This document shows, one piece after another, positions 25,164-34,359 of a DNA stretch of 64,000 nucleotides (position 1 is its first letter; the number at the start of each line of letters is the position of its first letter). The notes under the pieces were generated by a model, which was given only the letters and a program-made list of their open reading frames with translations, was not told the DNA's origin and did not search any database. Both the position numbers and the translations under genes were made by a program. The stretch covers positions 1-64,000 of the forward strand of contig NZ_RHHO01000011.1 of the NCBI RefSeq assembly GCF_003710865.1, read 5' to 3'. This stretch comes from Brevibacillus borstelensis. GTDB lineage: Bacteria > Bacillota > Bacilli > Brevibacillales > Brevibacillaceae.

Positions 25164-25177
25164 TGAACACTTGTTCA
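25164..25177. promoter_or_regulatory. Palindrome TGAACA-CT-TGTTCA upstream of the DJ-1/PfpI gene
   Basis: A perfect 6-2-6 inverted repeat sits 22 bases before the start codon and just before the aaggagga ribosome site. It is the best candidate operator for the divergent HxlR regulator. The assignment is positional. Confidence 0.5.
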
Positions 25178-25199
25178 CGATCAAGGAGGACATTATATC

Positions 25200-25718
25200 A
25201 TGGCGAAAAAAGCATTGCTTATCATACCACCAGACCGTTTCAACGAGGATGAGCTGTTCAGACCGAAAGAAGAACTGCAAAAAGCCGGTATCGAAGTGAC
25301 CGTTGCCAGTACAAAAACGGGTGTGATCACAGGAGACAACGCGGGAAAAGCGGAAGCCGAGGTCATCTTCTCGGAAGTGTCGGCAAGCGACTATGATGTC
25401 GTAGCGGTGATTGGCGGTTCCGGAACCATCGACCATCTGTGGGGAAACCAGGAGCTGATCAGCTATTTGAAACAAGCGTATGACCAGAACATTCTCGTTT
25501 CCGGCATCTGCGCAGGTTCGGTAGTGGTCGCAAAGACAGGCTTGCTTTCCGGGCGCAAAGGTACGTGCTACCCTGTTGACGTGATGATCTCCGAGCTGGC
25601 TGCAAACAACGTAGAGTACGTAGCCGAGCACGTTGTGGCACACAAAGACGTGATTACGAGCGACGGTCCAGACGGAGCTGTGGAATTTGGACAAAGCCTG
25701 GTGAAAGCATTGGCCTAA
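25200..25718 (+). CDS. DJ-1/PfpI family protein
   Basis: A 172-residue protein of the DJ-1/PfpI superfamily. The nucleophile elbow is GICAGS with C104, and the partner acidic residue lies near E18 in RFNEDELFRP. Bacterial members act as glyoxalases or deglycases, chaperones or proteases; sequence alone does not separate these. The divergent HxlR gene suggests induction by aldehyde or electrophile stress. ATG 25200 follows aaggagga. Confidence 0.85.
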   Translation: MAKKALLIIPPDRFNEDELFRPKEELQKAGIEVTVASTKTGVITGDNAGKAEAEVIFSEVSASDYDVVAVIGGSGTIDHLWGNQELISYLKQAYDQNILVSGICAGSVVVAKTGLLSGRKGTCYPVDVMISELAANNVEYVAEHVVAHKDVITSDGPDGAVEFGQSLVKALA

Positions 25719-25803
25719 GCTGGCTAGTCCAGGTTTGTGTCGAAATCCGGTTAAAAACGTAAAGACTGTCTCCCGAAAACCAGATAAGGCAGCAAGCTAT
25801 CGG

Positions 25804-25848
25804 CCAGCTTCAAACATGTTTGTGCATGTTTGGGGCTGGTCTTTCTTT
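25804..25848 (+). terminator. Long terminator-like hairpin after the DJ-1 gene
   Basis: A 15-bp stem (two G-T pairs), ccagcttcaaacatg/catgtttggggctgg, with loop tttgtg is followed by tctttctttaatt. A purine-poor A/C-rich stretch (about 25868-25900) then leads to the phosphonate operon. Confidence 0.7.
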
Positions 25849-25988
25849 AATTGGCCAACTAAGTTACAATAAAAAACAACAAAAACAAAGTAAAAACAAT
25901 TTCTTAATACTTGATTCACACGTGATTTACAAACAGCCCGTATCATGAGAGGTGATGAAAGGTTCTGAAAAGAGAGGGAGAGGTTCAT

Positions 25989-27077
25989 ATGAAGCGTTGG
26001 TTCCATCCTTTGCTTGCGTCCTTGTTGCTGCTTCCTGTCGCCGCAGGTTGCGGACAGGCTTCAGGGACACAAACACAATCACAGCAATCCACAGTCTCTG
26101 CAGGAGGTGCAGCATCAGGCTCATCCGAGCTCACCGTCTACACGGCGTTAGAAGATGACCAGATCAAGTCGTATCTGGAATCCTTCAAGCAGAAGCACCC
26201 GGAGACAAAAATCAATATCGTCCGCGATTCTACCGGCGTGATTACCGCCAAGCTCCTGGCGGAAAAAGACAATCCGCAGGCTGACGTGATCTGGGGAGTA
26301 GCGGCTACCAGTCTGCTGGTGCTGGATCAGCATGGCATGCTGGAAGGGTACTCGCCGAAAGGAATCGAGCGGGTCGCTCCCGAGTTCAAAGACACGCAGG
26401 AGCCGGCCCATTGGGTAGGCATAGATGCCTGGGAGACTGCGTTTGCTGTGAATACGGTTGAGCTGGCGAAGAAGAACCTCCCCATTCCGCAGTCCTACGA
26501 AGACCTGATCAGGCCGGAGTACAAGGGAATGATCGTCATGCCCAATCCGGCATCGTCGGGCACCGGCTACCTGACTGTTTCCGCCTTGCTCCAATTGAAG
26601 GGCGAGGAAGAAGGCTGGGCCTATCTGGACAAATTGCATGAAAACATGGCTGTCTATACCCACTCCGGCTCCAAGCCGGCAAAAATGGCTGCTTCCGGCG
26701 AGTACCCGATCGGCATTTCGTTTGGCTACCGCTCCATTACCGAAAAGCAAAAGGGAGCGCCGGTCGAAGTCGTCTTCCCGAAAGAGGGCTCGGGCTGGGA
26801 TGTGGAAGCAAACGCCCTGGTGAAAAAGCAAACGATCAAACCGGCAGCAAAGCAATTTCTGGACTGGGCGATTTCTGATGAAGCGATGAAGGAGTACAAC
26901 AAGAACTTTGCCATCGTCAGCGTCAAAGGGGCAAGCAGCCAGATTCCGGAGGGCTATACGGTCGATCCGCTGCAGCAATTGATCAAAAACGACCTGAAAA
27001 AATCGGCTGAGAACCGCGACAAGGTGCTGGCTGAGTGGGAGAAGCGTTTCAACCAAAAAAGCGAGCCTGCGAACTAA
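25989..27077 (+). CDS. 2-aminoethylphosphonate-type ABC importer substrate-binding lipoprotein (PhnS-like)
   Basis: A 362-residue lipoprotein with signal peptide [21 protein letters not shown] (lipobox cysteine at about 21), a Ser/Gly/Gln-rich linker, and a type-2 binding fold beginning [12 protein letters not shown]. The closest families bind iron or 2-aminoethylphosphonate. The genes phnX and phnW at the end of the same run make aminoethylphosphonate the likely ligand. ATG 25989 follows gagggagagg. It is the first gene of a compact operon: binding protein, ATPase, fused permease, PhnX, PhnW. Confidence 0.83.
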   Translation: MKRWFHPLLASLLLLPVAAGCGQASGTQTQSQQSTVSAGGAASGSSELTVYTALEDDQIKSYLESFKQKHPETKINIVRDSTGVITAKLLAEKDNPQADVIWGVAATSLLVLDQHGMLEGYSPKGIERVAPEFKDTQEPAHWVGIDAWETAFAVNTVELAKKNLPIPQSYEDLIRPEYKGMIVMPNPASSGTGYLTVSALLQLKGEEEGWAYLDKLHENMAVYTHSGSKPAKMAASGEYPIGISFGYRSITEKQKGAPVEVVFPKEGSGWDVEANALVKKQTIKPAAKQFLDWAISDEAMKEYNKNFAIVSVKGASSQIPEGYTVDPLQQLIKNDLKKSAENRDKVLAEWEKRFNQKSEPAN

Positions 27078-27090
27078 GAGGAGTGCGAAC

Positions 27091-28140
27091 ATGACACAAT
27101 CCTATTTATCCATCCAGGGCGTGAGCAAGCGTTTTGGATTGTACACCGCGCTCGAGCATGTTTCCTTTGCCATCAGCCAGCATGAATTTATCTGCCTGCT
27201 CGGCCCCAGCGGCTGCGGAAAATCAACGCTGCTGCGGATTTTGGCCGGACTGGAGCAGCCGACGACAGGCCGCATCGAACTGCACGGACAAGATATTACC
27301 ACCCGCCCCCCGGCGGAGCGGGGAACCGCGATGATGTTTCAATCCTATGCCTTGTTCCCGAACCTGACCGTTGCCGAGAACGTCGCGTTTGGCTTGCGGG
27401 AGAAAAAATGGACGCGGACCGCCATCAAGGAAAAGGTGGCGGAGGTACTGGCGATGGTCGATCTGGAGCAGGCGGGAGGCAAATATCCGGCCCAGCTCTC
27501 TGGCGGTCAGCAGCAGCGAGTGGCTTTAGCCCGGGCCATTGCGCTCGCCCCCGATGTGCTGCTGCTGGACGAGCCGTTGTCCGCGCTGGACGCCAAGGTC
27601 CGTCAAAAGCTCCGCCGCGAGATTCGGCGTCTTCATGAAGAAACAGGCATGACTACGATCATGGTTACCCACGATCAGGATGAAGCTTTGACCATGGCCG
27701 ATAAAATTGTCGTGATGGACCACGGGGAGGTGGTTCAGATCGGGACGCCGGAAGATGTGTACAATCGGCCGGGCAGCCCGTTTGTCGCCGATTTCATCGG
27801 AGCGATCAACTTTTTTGAGGGAACCCGTTTTGTCGGTCATCTCCCGGATGCAAACGCGCTTTTGGCGATTCGTCCCGAGCATGTTCGTCTGCTGGATCAC
27901 GAGACGGAGTGCGGTATCCCTGCCGTCGTCGAAAGCGTAGAGTTCCGCGGTTCGTTTTACCGCTTGTTTTTGCAAGTGCAGGATGAGCAGGAAGCAACAA
28001 TTCCTCTTCGCCTGACGATTGATTTGCCTGCCGCATCGGCGCAGCGAATGAGAGTAAAGCGTGATCAAAAGGTACTGCTGGAGCTTCCCCTGGAAAAGCT
28101 GCTGGTATTTGAACGGGACGCTTGGAAGGGTGCAGGGTGA
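27091..28140 (+). CDS. ABC importer ATPase for 2-aminoethylphosphonate (PhnT-like)
   Basis: A 349-residue ATP-binding subunit. Walker A is GPSGCGKST, the signature is LSGGQQQR, Walker B is VLLLDEP, the switch is MVTHDQDEALTMAD, and a TOBE-type tail starts near 240. It lies 13 bases after the binding-protein gene. Its stop overlaps the presumed ribosome site of the permease gene, so the three are translated together. Confidence 0.9.
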   Translation: MTQSYLSIQGVSKRFGLYTALEHVSFAISQHEFICLLGPSGCGKSTLLRILAGLEQPTTGRIELHGQDITTRPPAERGTAMMFQSYALFPNLTVAENVAFGLREKKWTRTAIKEKVAEVLAMVDLEQAGGKYPAQLSGGQQQRVALARAIALAPDVLLLDEPLSALDAKVRQKLRREIRRLHEETGMTTIMVTHDQDEALTMADKIVVMDHGEVVQIGTPEDVYNRPGSPFVADFIGAINFFEGTRFVGHLPDANALLAIRPEHVRLLDHETECGIPAVVESVEFRGSFYRLFLQVQDEQEATIPLRLTIDLPAASAQRMRVKRDQKVLLELPLEKLLVFERDAWKGAG

Positions 28141-28145
28141 GGAAA

Positions 28146-29978
28146 ATGGAGACATTGCTGCACGCAAAAAGGGAAGCGGACAAGGCCAAGCAGGAGGGGA
28201 CCCGTGAAGACCTGCGCATGGATGTGGACAGCAGCGCCCGCAATAGCGCCAGCAAGGAAACGATCTTCGATGCGGGGAGCCAGGGGAAAGCGATAAAGAG
28301 GGGCGGGATCGACAAAGCCTGGCAAAAGGGCGTCCTTGCCTTGCTCGTTATGGTCCTGGGGGTCGTTGTGCTGTGGCCCTTGCTGACATTGTTTGTCCGA
28401 GCCTTTTGGGACGAACAGGGACACTTTGCAGGCCTTTCCAATTTCATCGCCTATTTTTCCACACCGTCGCTCGTCCAGTCTTTTACCAATACGCTGTACA
28501 TCTCATGCATGACGACGATTTTGGCGGTTGCGCTCGCTTTTTTGTTTGCCTACGCCTTGACACGCACCAGGATGAAGGGCAAGGCGTGGTTTCGTTCCAT
28601 TGCTCTCTTGCCGCTGTTTGCCCCGACGATGATGCACGGGATCGGGCTTACCTATCTCTTTGGCAATCAAGGGTTGATCACGACCGGAATTTTCGGGCTG
28701 CTGCCGTTTTCCTGGGATATGGAGCTGTACGGTGCCACCGGGATCGTGCTCGCGGAAATCGTCTACGTGTTTCCGCAAGCCTACCTGATTTTGGCCGTCT
28801 CGCTGGCCTTTGCCGACTACCGCCTGTACGAGGCGGCCGATACCCTCGGAGCGCGAGGCTGGCGAAAGTTTTGGACAGTTACCATCCCCGGCGTCAAATA
28901 CGGCTTGATCAGCTCGGCTTTTGTTTCGTTTACACTGTCATTCACCGATTTTGGGGCGCCCAAAGTCGTAGGCGGGCAGTATTCCGTATTGGCGACAGAT
29001 GTGTACAAACAGGTGATCGGCCAGCAAAACATGACGATGGGAGCGACCGTCGGCCTTTTGTTGATCGCGCCTGCCCTGCTGGCCTTTGTCGTGGACCGGA
29101 TCGTGCAGCGAAAGCAAAACGCTGCTGTCACGTCCAAGTCGCTGCCCTATCAGATCAAGGAAAACAAGCTTCGTGACACGCTATTCTTTCTCTATTGCCT
29201 GGGAGTCACCAGTCTGCTGCTGCTCTTGATGGGAGCGGTCGTCCTGGCGTCGTTTATCAAGGTATGGCCGTATAACCTGACCTTTACTCTCGGCCATTAC
29301 GACTTCTCGCAGGCAGCGGGAGCGGGGATGGAAACCTTGTACAACAGTGTGAAAATCGCCCTCTGGACGGCCGGAATCGGGACAGTCTTCACCTTTGTCG
29401 CGGCTTACGTCCTGGAGAAAATGCAGGTATGGAACAGGCTTCGCCAGGCAGGCTACTTTTTGTCCGTGCTGCCGCTCGCTTTGCCGGGCCTGGTCATTGG
29501 GCTTGCGTACATTTTCTTTTTCAACAATCCGGCGAATCCTTTGCACAGTATGTACGGAACGATCTGGATACTGGTGCTGGCCAATGTCGTTCACTTTTTC
29601 TCCGTGGCCTTCATTACGGCCACGACTGCACTGAAAAAGCTGGACCCGGAATTTGAAGCGGCTGCGGAATCGATGGGAATTCCCCAGTACAAAACATTTT
29701 GGCGAGTCACTGTGCCGCTGTGCCTGCCCGCTATCATCGAGATGGCTGTCTACTTTTTTATAAATGCGATGGTCACGATCTCGGCGGTGGTCTTCCTCTA
29801 CGCGGCAGACTTCAAGCTGGCCTCCGTGGCGATCGTCAATATGGACGATGCCGGAGACGTTGCCCCGGCTGCGGCCATGTCCGTTCTGATCGTCGTGATC
29901 AATATCATTGCCCGCGGCTGCGCAGAGTGGATTTCGTTTCTTTTGAAAAAGCGGACAAACAAATGGCAGGAAAGATAA
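28146..29978 (+). CDS. Fused ABC permease for 2-aminoethylphosphonate (PhnU/PhnV-like in one chain)
   Basis: A 610-residue membrane protein with two six-helix halves. Each half has an EAA loop: YEAADTLGARGWRKFWTVT (about 236) and FEAAAESMGIPQYKTFWRV (about 510). I start it at ATG 28146 after gggtgagg. A TTG eight codons upstream would overlap the ATPase coding end. The first 55 residues are an unusually long, charged, hydrophilic cytosolic extension before the first helix. In the best-known systems PhnU and PhnV are separate proteins; here they are one chain. Confidence 0.87.
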   Translation: METLLHAKREADKAKQEGTREDLRMDVDSSARNSASKETIFDAGSQGKAIKRGGIDKAWQKGVLALLVMVLGVVVLWPLLTLFVRAFWDEQGHFAGLSNFIAYFSTPSLVQSFTNTLYISCMTTILAVALAFLFAYALTRTRMKGKAWFRSIALLPLFAPTMMHGIGLTYLFGNQGLITTGIFGLLPFSWDMELYGATGIVLAEIVYVFPQAYLILAVSLAFADYRLYEAADTLGARGWRKFWTVTIPGVKYGLISSAFVSFTLSFTDFGAPKVVGGQYSVLATDVYKQVIGQQNMTMGATVGLLLIAPALLAFVVDRIVQRKQNAAVTSKSLPYQIKENKLRDTLFFLYCLGVTSLLLLLMGAVVLASFIKVWPYNLTFTLGHYDFSQAAGAGMETLYNSVKIALWTAGIGTVFTFVAAYVLEKMQVWNRLRQAGYFLSVLPLALPGLVIGLAYIFFFNNPANPLHSMYGTIWILVLANVVHFFSVAFITATTALKKLDPEFEAAAESMGIPQYKTFWRVTVPLCLPAIIEMAVYFFINAMVTISAVVFLYAADFKLASVAIVNMDDAGDVAPAAAMSVLIVVINIIARGCAEWISFLLKKRTNKWQER

Positions 29979-30078
29979 CGTGTAAAAACATGCTGTCCAC
30001 AAAGGCATTGCATCCAGCAGCGCCGTTCGGTTGACAGGACTTATATGTACGAGATAACGCGAGAAAGCTGGTGAACAT

Positions 30079-30876
30079 GTGTTGAAAGCAGTTGTGTTTG
30101 ATTGGGCGGGAACGATGATTGACTACGGTTGTTTTGCACCGCTCGCTGTATTTATCGAGGTATTCAAGCGACGGGGGATCGATGTCACGCCGGAGGAGGC
30201 CCGCGTGCCGATGGGCTTGCTGAAGCGCGATCACATCCGGGCGATCTGCCGGATGGAGCGGATTTGCACGCAGTGGGAAAAGCTCTACGGCAAGAAGCCG
30301 GACGAGACGGATGTGGACGCTCTGTATGCAGAGTTTGAGCCGATGATGGTTACCGTCTTGGAAAAGTATGCGCTGCCGGTCCCGGGAGCGGTGGAATTGG
30401 CAGAGCGGCTGCGCGAGCGCGGCTTGAAGATAGGCTCAACGACTGGTTATACCGCCGAAATGATGAAGATTGTGGCAGCAGCAGCCCGGGAGCGAGGATA
30501 TGCGCCAGATGCGATTGTCGCTTCCGACGAAGTTCCCGCTGGCCGGCCGGAGCCATGGATGTGTTATGAAAATGCAAAGCTGCTGGGAGTCTATCCGATG
30601 AGCGCAATGGTAAAGGTAGGAGATACCGTAAGCGATATACGGGAGGGCAAAAATGCCGGCATGTGGACGGTCGGAGTCGTAAAAGGCGGGAGCGAGCTGG
30701 GCTGGTCGCGTGAACAGGTGGCAGCAGCCGATCCGGTCTTGCTTGCACAAAAAGCCGCAGAAGCAGCAGAGCGATTCAGACAGGCGGGTGCACACTTCAT
30801 CATTGATGAAATCGGCAAATTGGACGAGGTGCTGGATGAAATCGTAGATCGTCTGGCGGGTGGTGAAAAGCCATGA
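30079..30876 (+). CDS. phnX: Phosphonoacetaldehyde hydrolase (phosphonatase)
   Basis: A 265-residue HAD-superfamily enzyme that splits phosphonoacetaldehyde into acetaldehyde and phosphate. Features are the nucleophile D8 in [11 protein letters not shown], the Schiff-base lysine K52 in MGLLKRDHI (specific to PhnX), GRPEPWM, and the Mg-binding [11 protein letters not shown]. The start is GTG at 30079 with a weak agctggtga ribosome site. It lies 100 bases after the permease and overlaps phnW by four bases. The PhnX lysine makes this assignment secure. Confidence 0.93.
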   Translation: MLKAVVFDWAGTMIDYGCFAPLAVFIEVFKRRGIDVTPEEARVPMGLLKRDHIRAICRMERICTQWEKLYGKKPDETDVDALYAEFEPMMVTVLEKYALPVPGAVELAERLRERGLKIGSTTGYTAEMMKIVAAAARERGYAPDAIVASDEVPAGRPEPWMCYENAKLLGVYPMSAMVKVGDTVSDIREGKNAGMWTVGVVKGGSELGWSREQVAAADPVLLAQKAAEAAERFRQAGAHFIIDEIGKLDEVLDEIVDRLAGGEKP

Positions 30877-32015
30877 CAGCCAAGAAAAGCAAACTGCTCG
30901 CCAAAACAGAAAGCGGACCGGATAATCCATACCTGCTGCTGACGCCGGGACCGCTGTCCACCTCGCCAAGCGTCCGTGCCGCCATGCTCCGAGACTGGTG
31001 CACCTGGGACGACGATTACAACCAATTGGTCCAAAGCATCCGCCGCAGGCTTGTTTCTCTGGCTGCCGCGAAGCCGGACGGCTATACGTCTGTCCTGATT
31101 CAGGGCAGCGGAACCTTTTGCGTGGAAGCGGTGATCAGCTCGGCTGTCCCAAAGGACGGCAAGCTGCTTGTATTGACCAATGGCGCCTACGGAGACCGCA
31201 TCGCCAAAATCGCAAACGTGCACGGGATTCCGATGGCGAGGATGGCCTTCGGGGAAATGGAGCCGGTGAACCCGGACAGCCTCGCGGAAAAGCTGGAACA
31301 AGATACGGCGATTACGCATGTAGCCGTCGTTCATTGCGAGACGACGACGGGGATGCTCAATCCGCTTGAACAAATGGCGCATGCCGTGAAGCGTTTCAAC
31401 AAGATCCTGATCGTCGATGCGATGAGCAGCTTCGGCGGAATACCTCTCGACGCGGCAGAGCTGGGGGCTGATTTTCTCGTCAGCAGCGCTAACAAGTGCA
31501 TCCAGGGCGTCCCCGGATTTGGCTTTGTCATCGCCAAAACGGCGTCGCTAGAGGCGTGCAAAGGACAGGCGCGCTCCCTCTCGCTCGATCTGTACGACCA
31601 GTGGGAAACGATGGAAAAGCAAGGCGGAAAGTGGCGGTTTACCTCTCCGACCCACACCGTTCGGGCTTTTTATCAGGCGCTCGTGGAGCTGGAGCAAGAG
31701 GGAGGCGTCGGAGCGAGAAACAAGCGCTATGCGGACAACCAGCGCCTGCTCGTTGAAGGAATGGAGGGCCTCGGCTTTTCCTGTCTGCTTCCGGCTCGCT
31801 GGCAGTCGCCGATCATCACCTCGTTTCGCTATCCCGATCACCCGGAGTTCCGCTTTGAAACGTTTTACGAACGCTTGAAACAGGCCGGGTTTGTCATCTA
31901 TCCGGGGAAAATTTCGCAGGCGGAGACCTTCCGCATCGGGAATATCGGAGAAGTGTACGCCGAAGACATCGACAGATTGGTCCAGGCTGTTAAAACCAGT
32001 ATGTATTGGCGGTAA
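30873..32015 (+). CDS. phnW: 2-aminoethylphosphonate:pyruvate aminotransferase
   Basis: A 380-residue fold-type I PLP enzyme that transfers the amino group of 2-aminoethylphosphonate to pyruvate, giving phosphonoacetaldehyde and alanine. The cofactor lysine lies in [15 protein letters not shown], near residue 208, with VDAMSSFGG shortly before. It starts within the end of phnX (ATGA overlap), consistent with coupled translation of the two consecutive enzymes. Length and neighbours are typical for PhnW. Confidence 0.93.
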   Translation: MTAKKSKLLAKTESGPDNPYLLLTPGPLSTSPSVRAAMLRDWCTWDDDYNQLVQSIRRRLVSLAAAKPDGYTSVLIQGSGTFCVEAVISSAVPKDGKLLVLTNGAYGDRIAKIANVHGIPMARMAFGEMEPVNPDSLAEKLEQDTAITHVAVVHCETTTGMLNPLEQMAHAVKRFNKILIVDAMSSFGGIPLDAAELGADFLVSSANKCIQGVPGFGFVIAKTASLEACKGQARSLSLDLYDQWETMEKQGGKWRFTSPTHTVRAFYQALVELEQEGGVGARNKRYADNQRLLVEGMEGLGFSCLLPARWQSPIITSFRYPDHPEFRFETFYERLKQAGFVIYPGKISQAETFRIGNIGEVYAEDIDRLVQAVKTSMYWR

Positions 32016-32290
32016 GAAGAGAGAGGCGGCCGTGGCCGCAATAAGGCAATGACTTGGCGAGGCTCCAGGAAATCGGCGGGACAGGGCCAGGAATCCTTGA
32101 TTGTATCGCCCAATTCCTCTACAATTCTCAGAGAGGGGAAAAATGGAACTGAACGGGTACGATTCAATCGCGAGAGGGCCAAGGACGGAGAAAGGCTGTG
32201 CTGGCTTGTCTCGCAGAATCTGATAGAACGGGACAACATACAAAAAGAATTTCCGGATAAATGGTAGAGCAGGGCAGGGGGCGTAACGGC
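32016..32290 (+). other. Intergenic region with the promoter and leader of the DeoR-type gene
   Basis: It contains a short GC hairpin (gcggcc-gt-ggccgc, about 32026-32039) without a T-tract soon after phnW, then the promoter at 32097. A 130-160 base leader precedes the regulator. A short reading frame at 32049-32267 overlaps the promoter and has no ribosome site, so I do not call it. Confidence 0.5.
32097..32125 (+). promoter_or_regulatory. Sigma-A promoter of the DeoR-type regulator gene
   Basis: TTGATT (32097-32102) and TACAAT (32120-32125) are 17 bases apart. This gives the regulator its own transcript, separate from the phosphonate operon. Confidence 0.75.
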
Positions 32291-33076
32291 GTGTCGTTGA
32301 ACGGAGAAGAACGGAAAAAAATCATACTTCAGCTGCTGGATGCACAGGGCAAGGTGCGCACCAATGATTTGGTGGAGGCGCTGCAGGTGTCTTCGGAGTC
32401 CATCCGTCGCTATCTGGAAGAGCTGGAGGCGGAAAAGAAGCTGAAGCGCGTGTACGGAGGGGCAGTGAAGCTGCGGCAGGAGAGGGCTGAGCCTTCCCAT
32501 CTGTCGCGAGAGGTGCTCAGAGCCGAGGAAAAGAAGCGGATCGGACGAGCGGCGGCAGCTCTGGTGCAGGATCAGGATACGATCATTATCGATGAAGGAA
32601 CGACGCCATTGCAGATGATCGAATTCCTCGTGGATAGAAAGGAGCTGGTCATTATCACCAGCTCGGTCACTGCTCTTTCCATGCTCGTAAGCTATCAAAA
32701 TCAGGGACTTCTGTCCGCCGAGCTGTTTTTTCTCGGAGGCAAAGTGAACGCCAAGCACCACCGCGTTGCGGGCCCCTTCGCCGAGAGCATGATGAGCAAT
32801 TTCTACGTGGACAAAGCCTTTTTGTCCGTTGACGGCATCATGATGGACAGGGGGATCACCTGCTACGAGCTGGAGAGGGCTTTGCTTGCCAAGCGGTATA
32901 TCGAGCATGCCAGTGAAGTGATCGTCATGGCCGACCATTCCAAAATCGGTACGAGCACCCTGTGCCAGGTGTCCGATCTGTCTGCGATCGACATGGTGAT
33001 CTGTGATGAAGCGGCGCCGGAGGAATGGCTGTCCGACCTTGAGATGAACCGTGTAGCATGGATAAAAGCGGAATAA
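32291..33076 (+). CDS. DeoR-family transcriptional regulator, probably of the phosphonate operon
   Basis: A 261-residue DeoR-type repressor: an N-terminal helix-turn-helix (KVRTNDLVEALQVSSESIRRYLEEL, about 18-42), then the sugar-phosphate-sensing domain with DEGTT and GGKVNAKHHRVAGP. I start it at GTG 32291, ten bases after gcaggggg. ATG 32261 is in frame but has no ribosome site. DeoR proteins respond to phosphorylated sugars or related phospho-compounds, so a phosphonate or phospho-aldehyde effector is plausible. The position behind phnW is the only evidence for the target. Confidence 0.82.
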   Translation: MSLNGEERKKIILQLLDAQGKVRTNDLVEALQVSSESIRRYLEELEAEKKLKRVYGGAVKLRQERAEPSHLSREVLRAEEKKRIGRAAAALVQDQDTIIIDEGTTPLQMIEFLVDRKELVIITSSVTALSMLVSYQNQGLLSAELFFLGGKVNAKHHRVAGPFAESMMSNFYVDKAFLSVDGIMMDRGITCYELERALLAKRYIEHASEVIVMADHSKIGTSTLCQVSDLSAIDMVICDEAAPEEWLSDLEMNRVAWIKAE

Positions 33077-33167
33077 CAGGTAAACGAAATCAAAGAGACG
33101 TGGTATCCTGAAACTAGGAGACTTCGTCTTTTTCTTTGGGCCACGAACCGCGATGGGAGGAAGAGAG

Positions 33168-33551
33168 ATGATAGACAGACTGGACCATCTTGTGCTTACC
33201 GTAGCAGATGTAGAGGCAACCTGTGCATTTTATGAAAAGGTGCTGGGCATGACGGTTGTGACGTTTGGCGGTGGGAGGTTTGCGTTGCAGTTTGGACGGC
33301 AAAAAATAAATCTGCATCAAGCCGGGCAAGAGTTTGAGCCCAAGGCCAACAAAGCTGTTCCGGGTTCTGCCGATCTTTGTTTGATCGCTTCTGTTCCGCT
33401 GGAGCAGGTCATGGCACATCTGGAGACGTGCGGAGTCCCGATATTGGAAGGGCCGGTAGACAGAACGGGTGCTGTCGGGAAGATCCGCTCGGTCTATTTG
33501 CGCGATCCCGATCAAAATTTAATTGAAATATCGGTTTACATAGAGGCCTAG
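33168..33551 (+). CDS. VOC-family (glyoxalase/bleomycin-resistance fold) protein
   Basis: A 127-residue single-domain vicinal-oxygen-chelate protein. Metal-ligand positions are visible: H7 in RLDHLVLTV, His in INLHQAG, and Glu in LIEISVY near the end. Relatives are glyoxalase-like, dioxygenase-like or antibiotic-binding; a virulence-related YwbC/FosX type cannot be excluded. ATG 33168 lies seven bases after ggagg; the ATG at 33153 precedes that site and is rejected. Monocistronic, with no context clue. Confidence 0.8.
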   Translation: MIDRLDHLVLTVADVEATCAFYEKVLGMTVVTFGGGRFALQFGRQKINLHQAGQEFEPKANKAVPGSADLCLIASVPLEQVMAHLETCGVPILEGPVDRTGAVGKIRSVYLRDPDQNLIEISVYIEA

Positions 33552-33676
33552 CTGCAGGTCATTACGATCACAGCAGGACAGACAGAAAGGAACGGCTTGT
33601 AACCGGGGTGGAGTATGATCGTCCCAGCTCTATTACCCATGTTTTTCAGGCTGCATGAAATGGAGGCTTGAATCAA

Positions 33677-34339
33677 ATGGTGGACGGAACAAACAGGAAT
33701 ATGGACAAAACGATTGCCGAAGTGGAAGCGGTACTGGGCAAGCACAGGCCGGGAATTATGGGAGAACAGGATTTCTCCCGTTTCAGCGTACTGGTCCCGC
33801 TGGTCAGAGGGGAAGATGGGCAATTGTGTGTGCTGTTTGAAAAACGGGCTGCAACGATGCGCAGACAAGCCGGGGAAATCTGCTTTCCCGGCGGCCGGAT
33901 CGACCCGGAGGATGCGTCCGAGTGGGATGCCGCACGCAGGGAGACGAGCGAGGAGCTGGGATTGCCTCTGGAACAAATTCATTTCGTCGGCATGCTCGAT
34001 ACGCTGGTCACCCCTGCATCCTGTATATACCCCTTCGTTGGATTTCTGGATTCCCTTGAGGAGCTGCATCCGAATCCTGCGGAAGTAGGCGAAGTGTTTT
34101 TGGTGCCGCTGGCAGAATTGCTTGCAACAAGCCCTGATATCTACCAGGCGAAAATACGGGTCGAGCCTGGCCCGGATTACCCCTACCACCTCATACCGGG
34201 CGGAGAAGACTACCCGTGGCGGTTTGGCTCTGTCTCCCACTACTTCTACCAGCTTAAGGGACGGGTCGTGTGGGGGATGACAGCACGGATTCTGACTCAT
34301 TTTATCGATTTGCTGCGACGGGCAAAAGAGCTGGAATGA
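33677..34339 (+). CDS. NUDIX hydrolase, CoA pyrophosphatase (YeaB/NUDT7) type
   Basis: A 220-residue NUDIX enzyme. The NUDIX box is GGRIDPEDASEW...REtSEELGL (about 72-94). It is preceded by the UPF0035 motif of CoA-diphosphatases in the form KRAATMRRQAGEICFPGG, with Gln in place of the usual His and Glu in place of Gln. It probably hydrolyses CoA or a related nucleotide diphosphate. ATG 33677 lies ten bases after ggagg. Its stop codon overlaps an upstream in-frame ATG of the nitronate monooxygenase reading frame, so the two genes are coupled. Confidence 0.83.
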   Translation: MVDGTNRNMDKTIAEVEAVLGKHRPGIMGEQDFSRFSVLVPLVRGEDGQLCVLFEKRAATMRRQAGEICFPGGRIDPEDASEWDAARRETSEELGLPLEQIHFVGMLDTLVTPASCIYPFVGFLDSLEELHPNPAEVGEVFLVPLAELLATSPDIYQAKIRVEPGPDYPYHLIPGGEDYPWRFGSVSHYFYQLKGRVVWGMTARILTHFIDLLRRAKELE

Positions 34340-34359
34340 CCAGAGAGGAGCGAGCATGT

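Noticed and set aside
32049-32267. 72-codon plus-strand frame between phnW and the DeoR-type gene
   Set aside because: It spans the regulator's promoter, lacks a ribosome site and has no protein-like composition.
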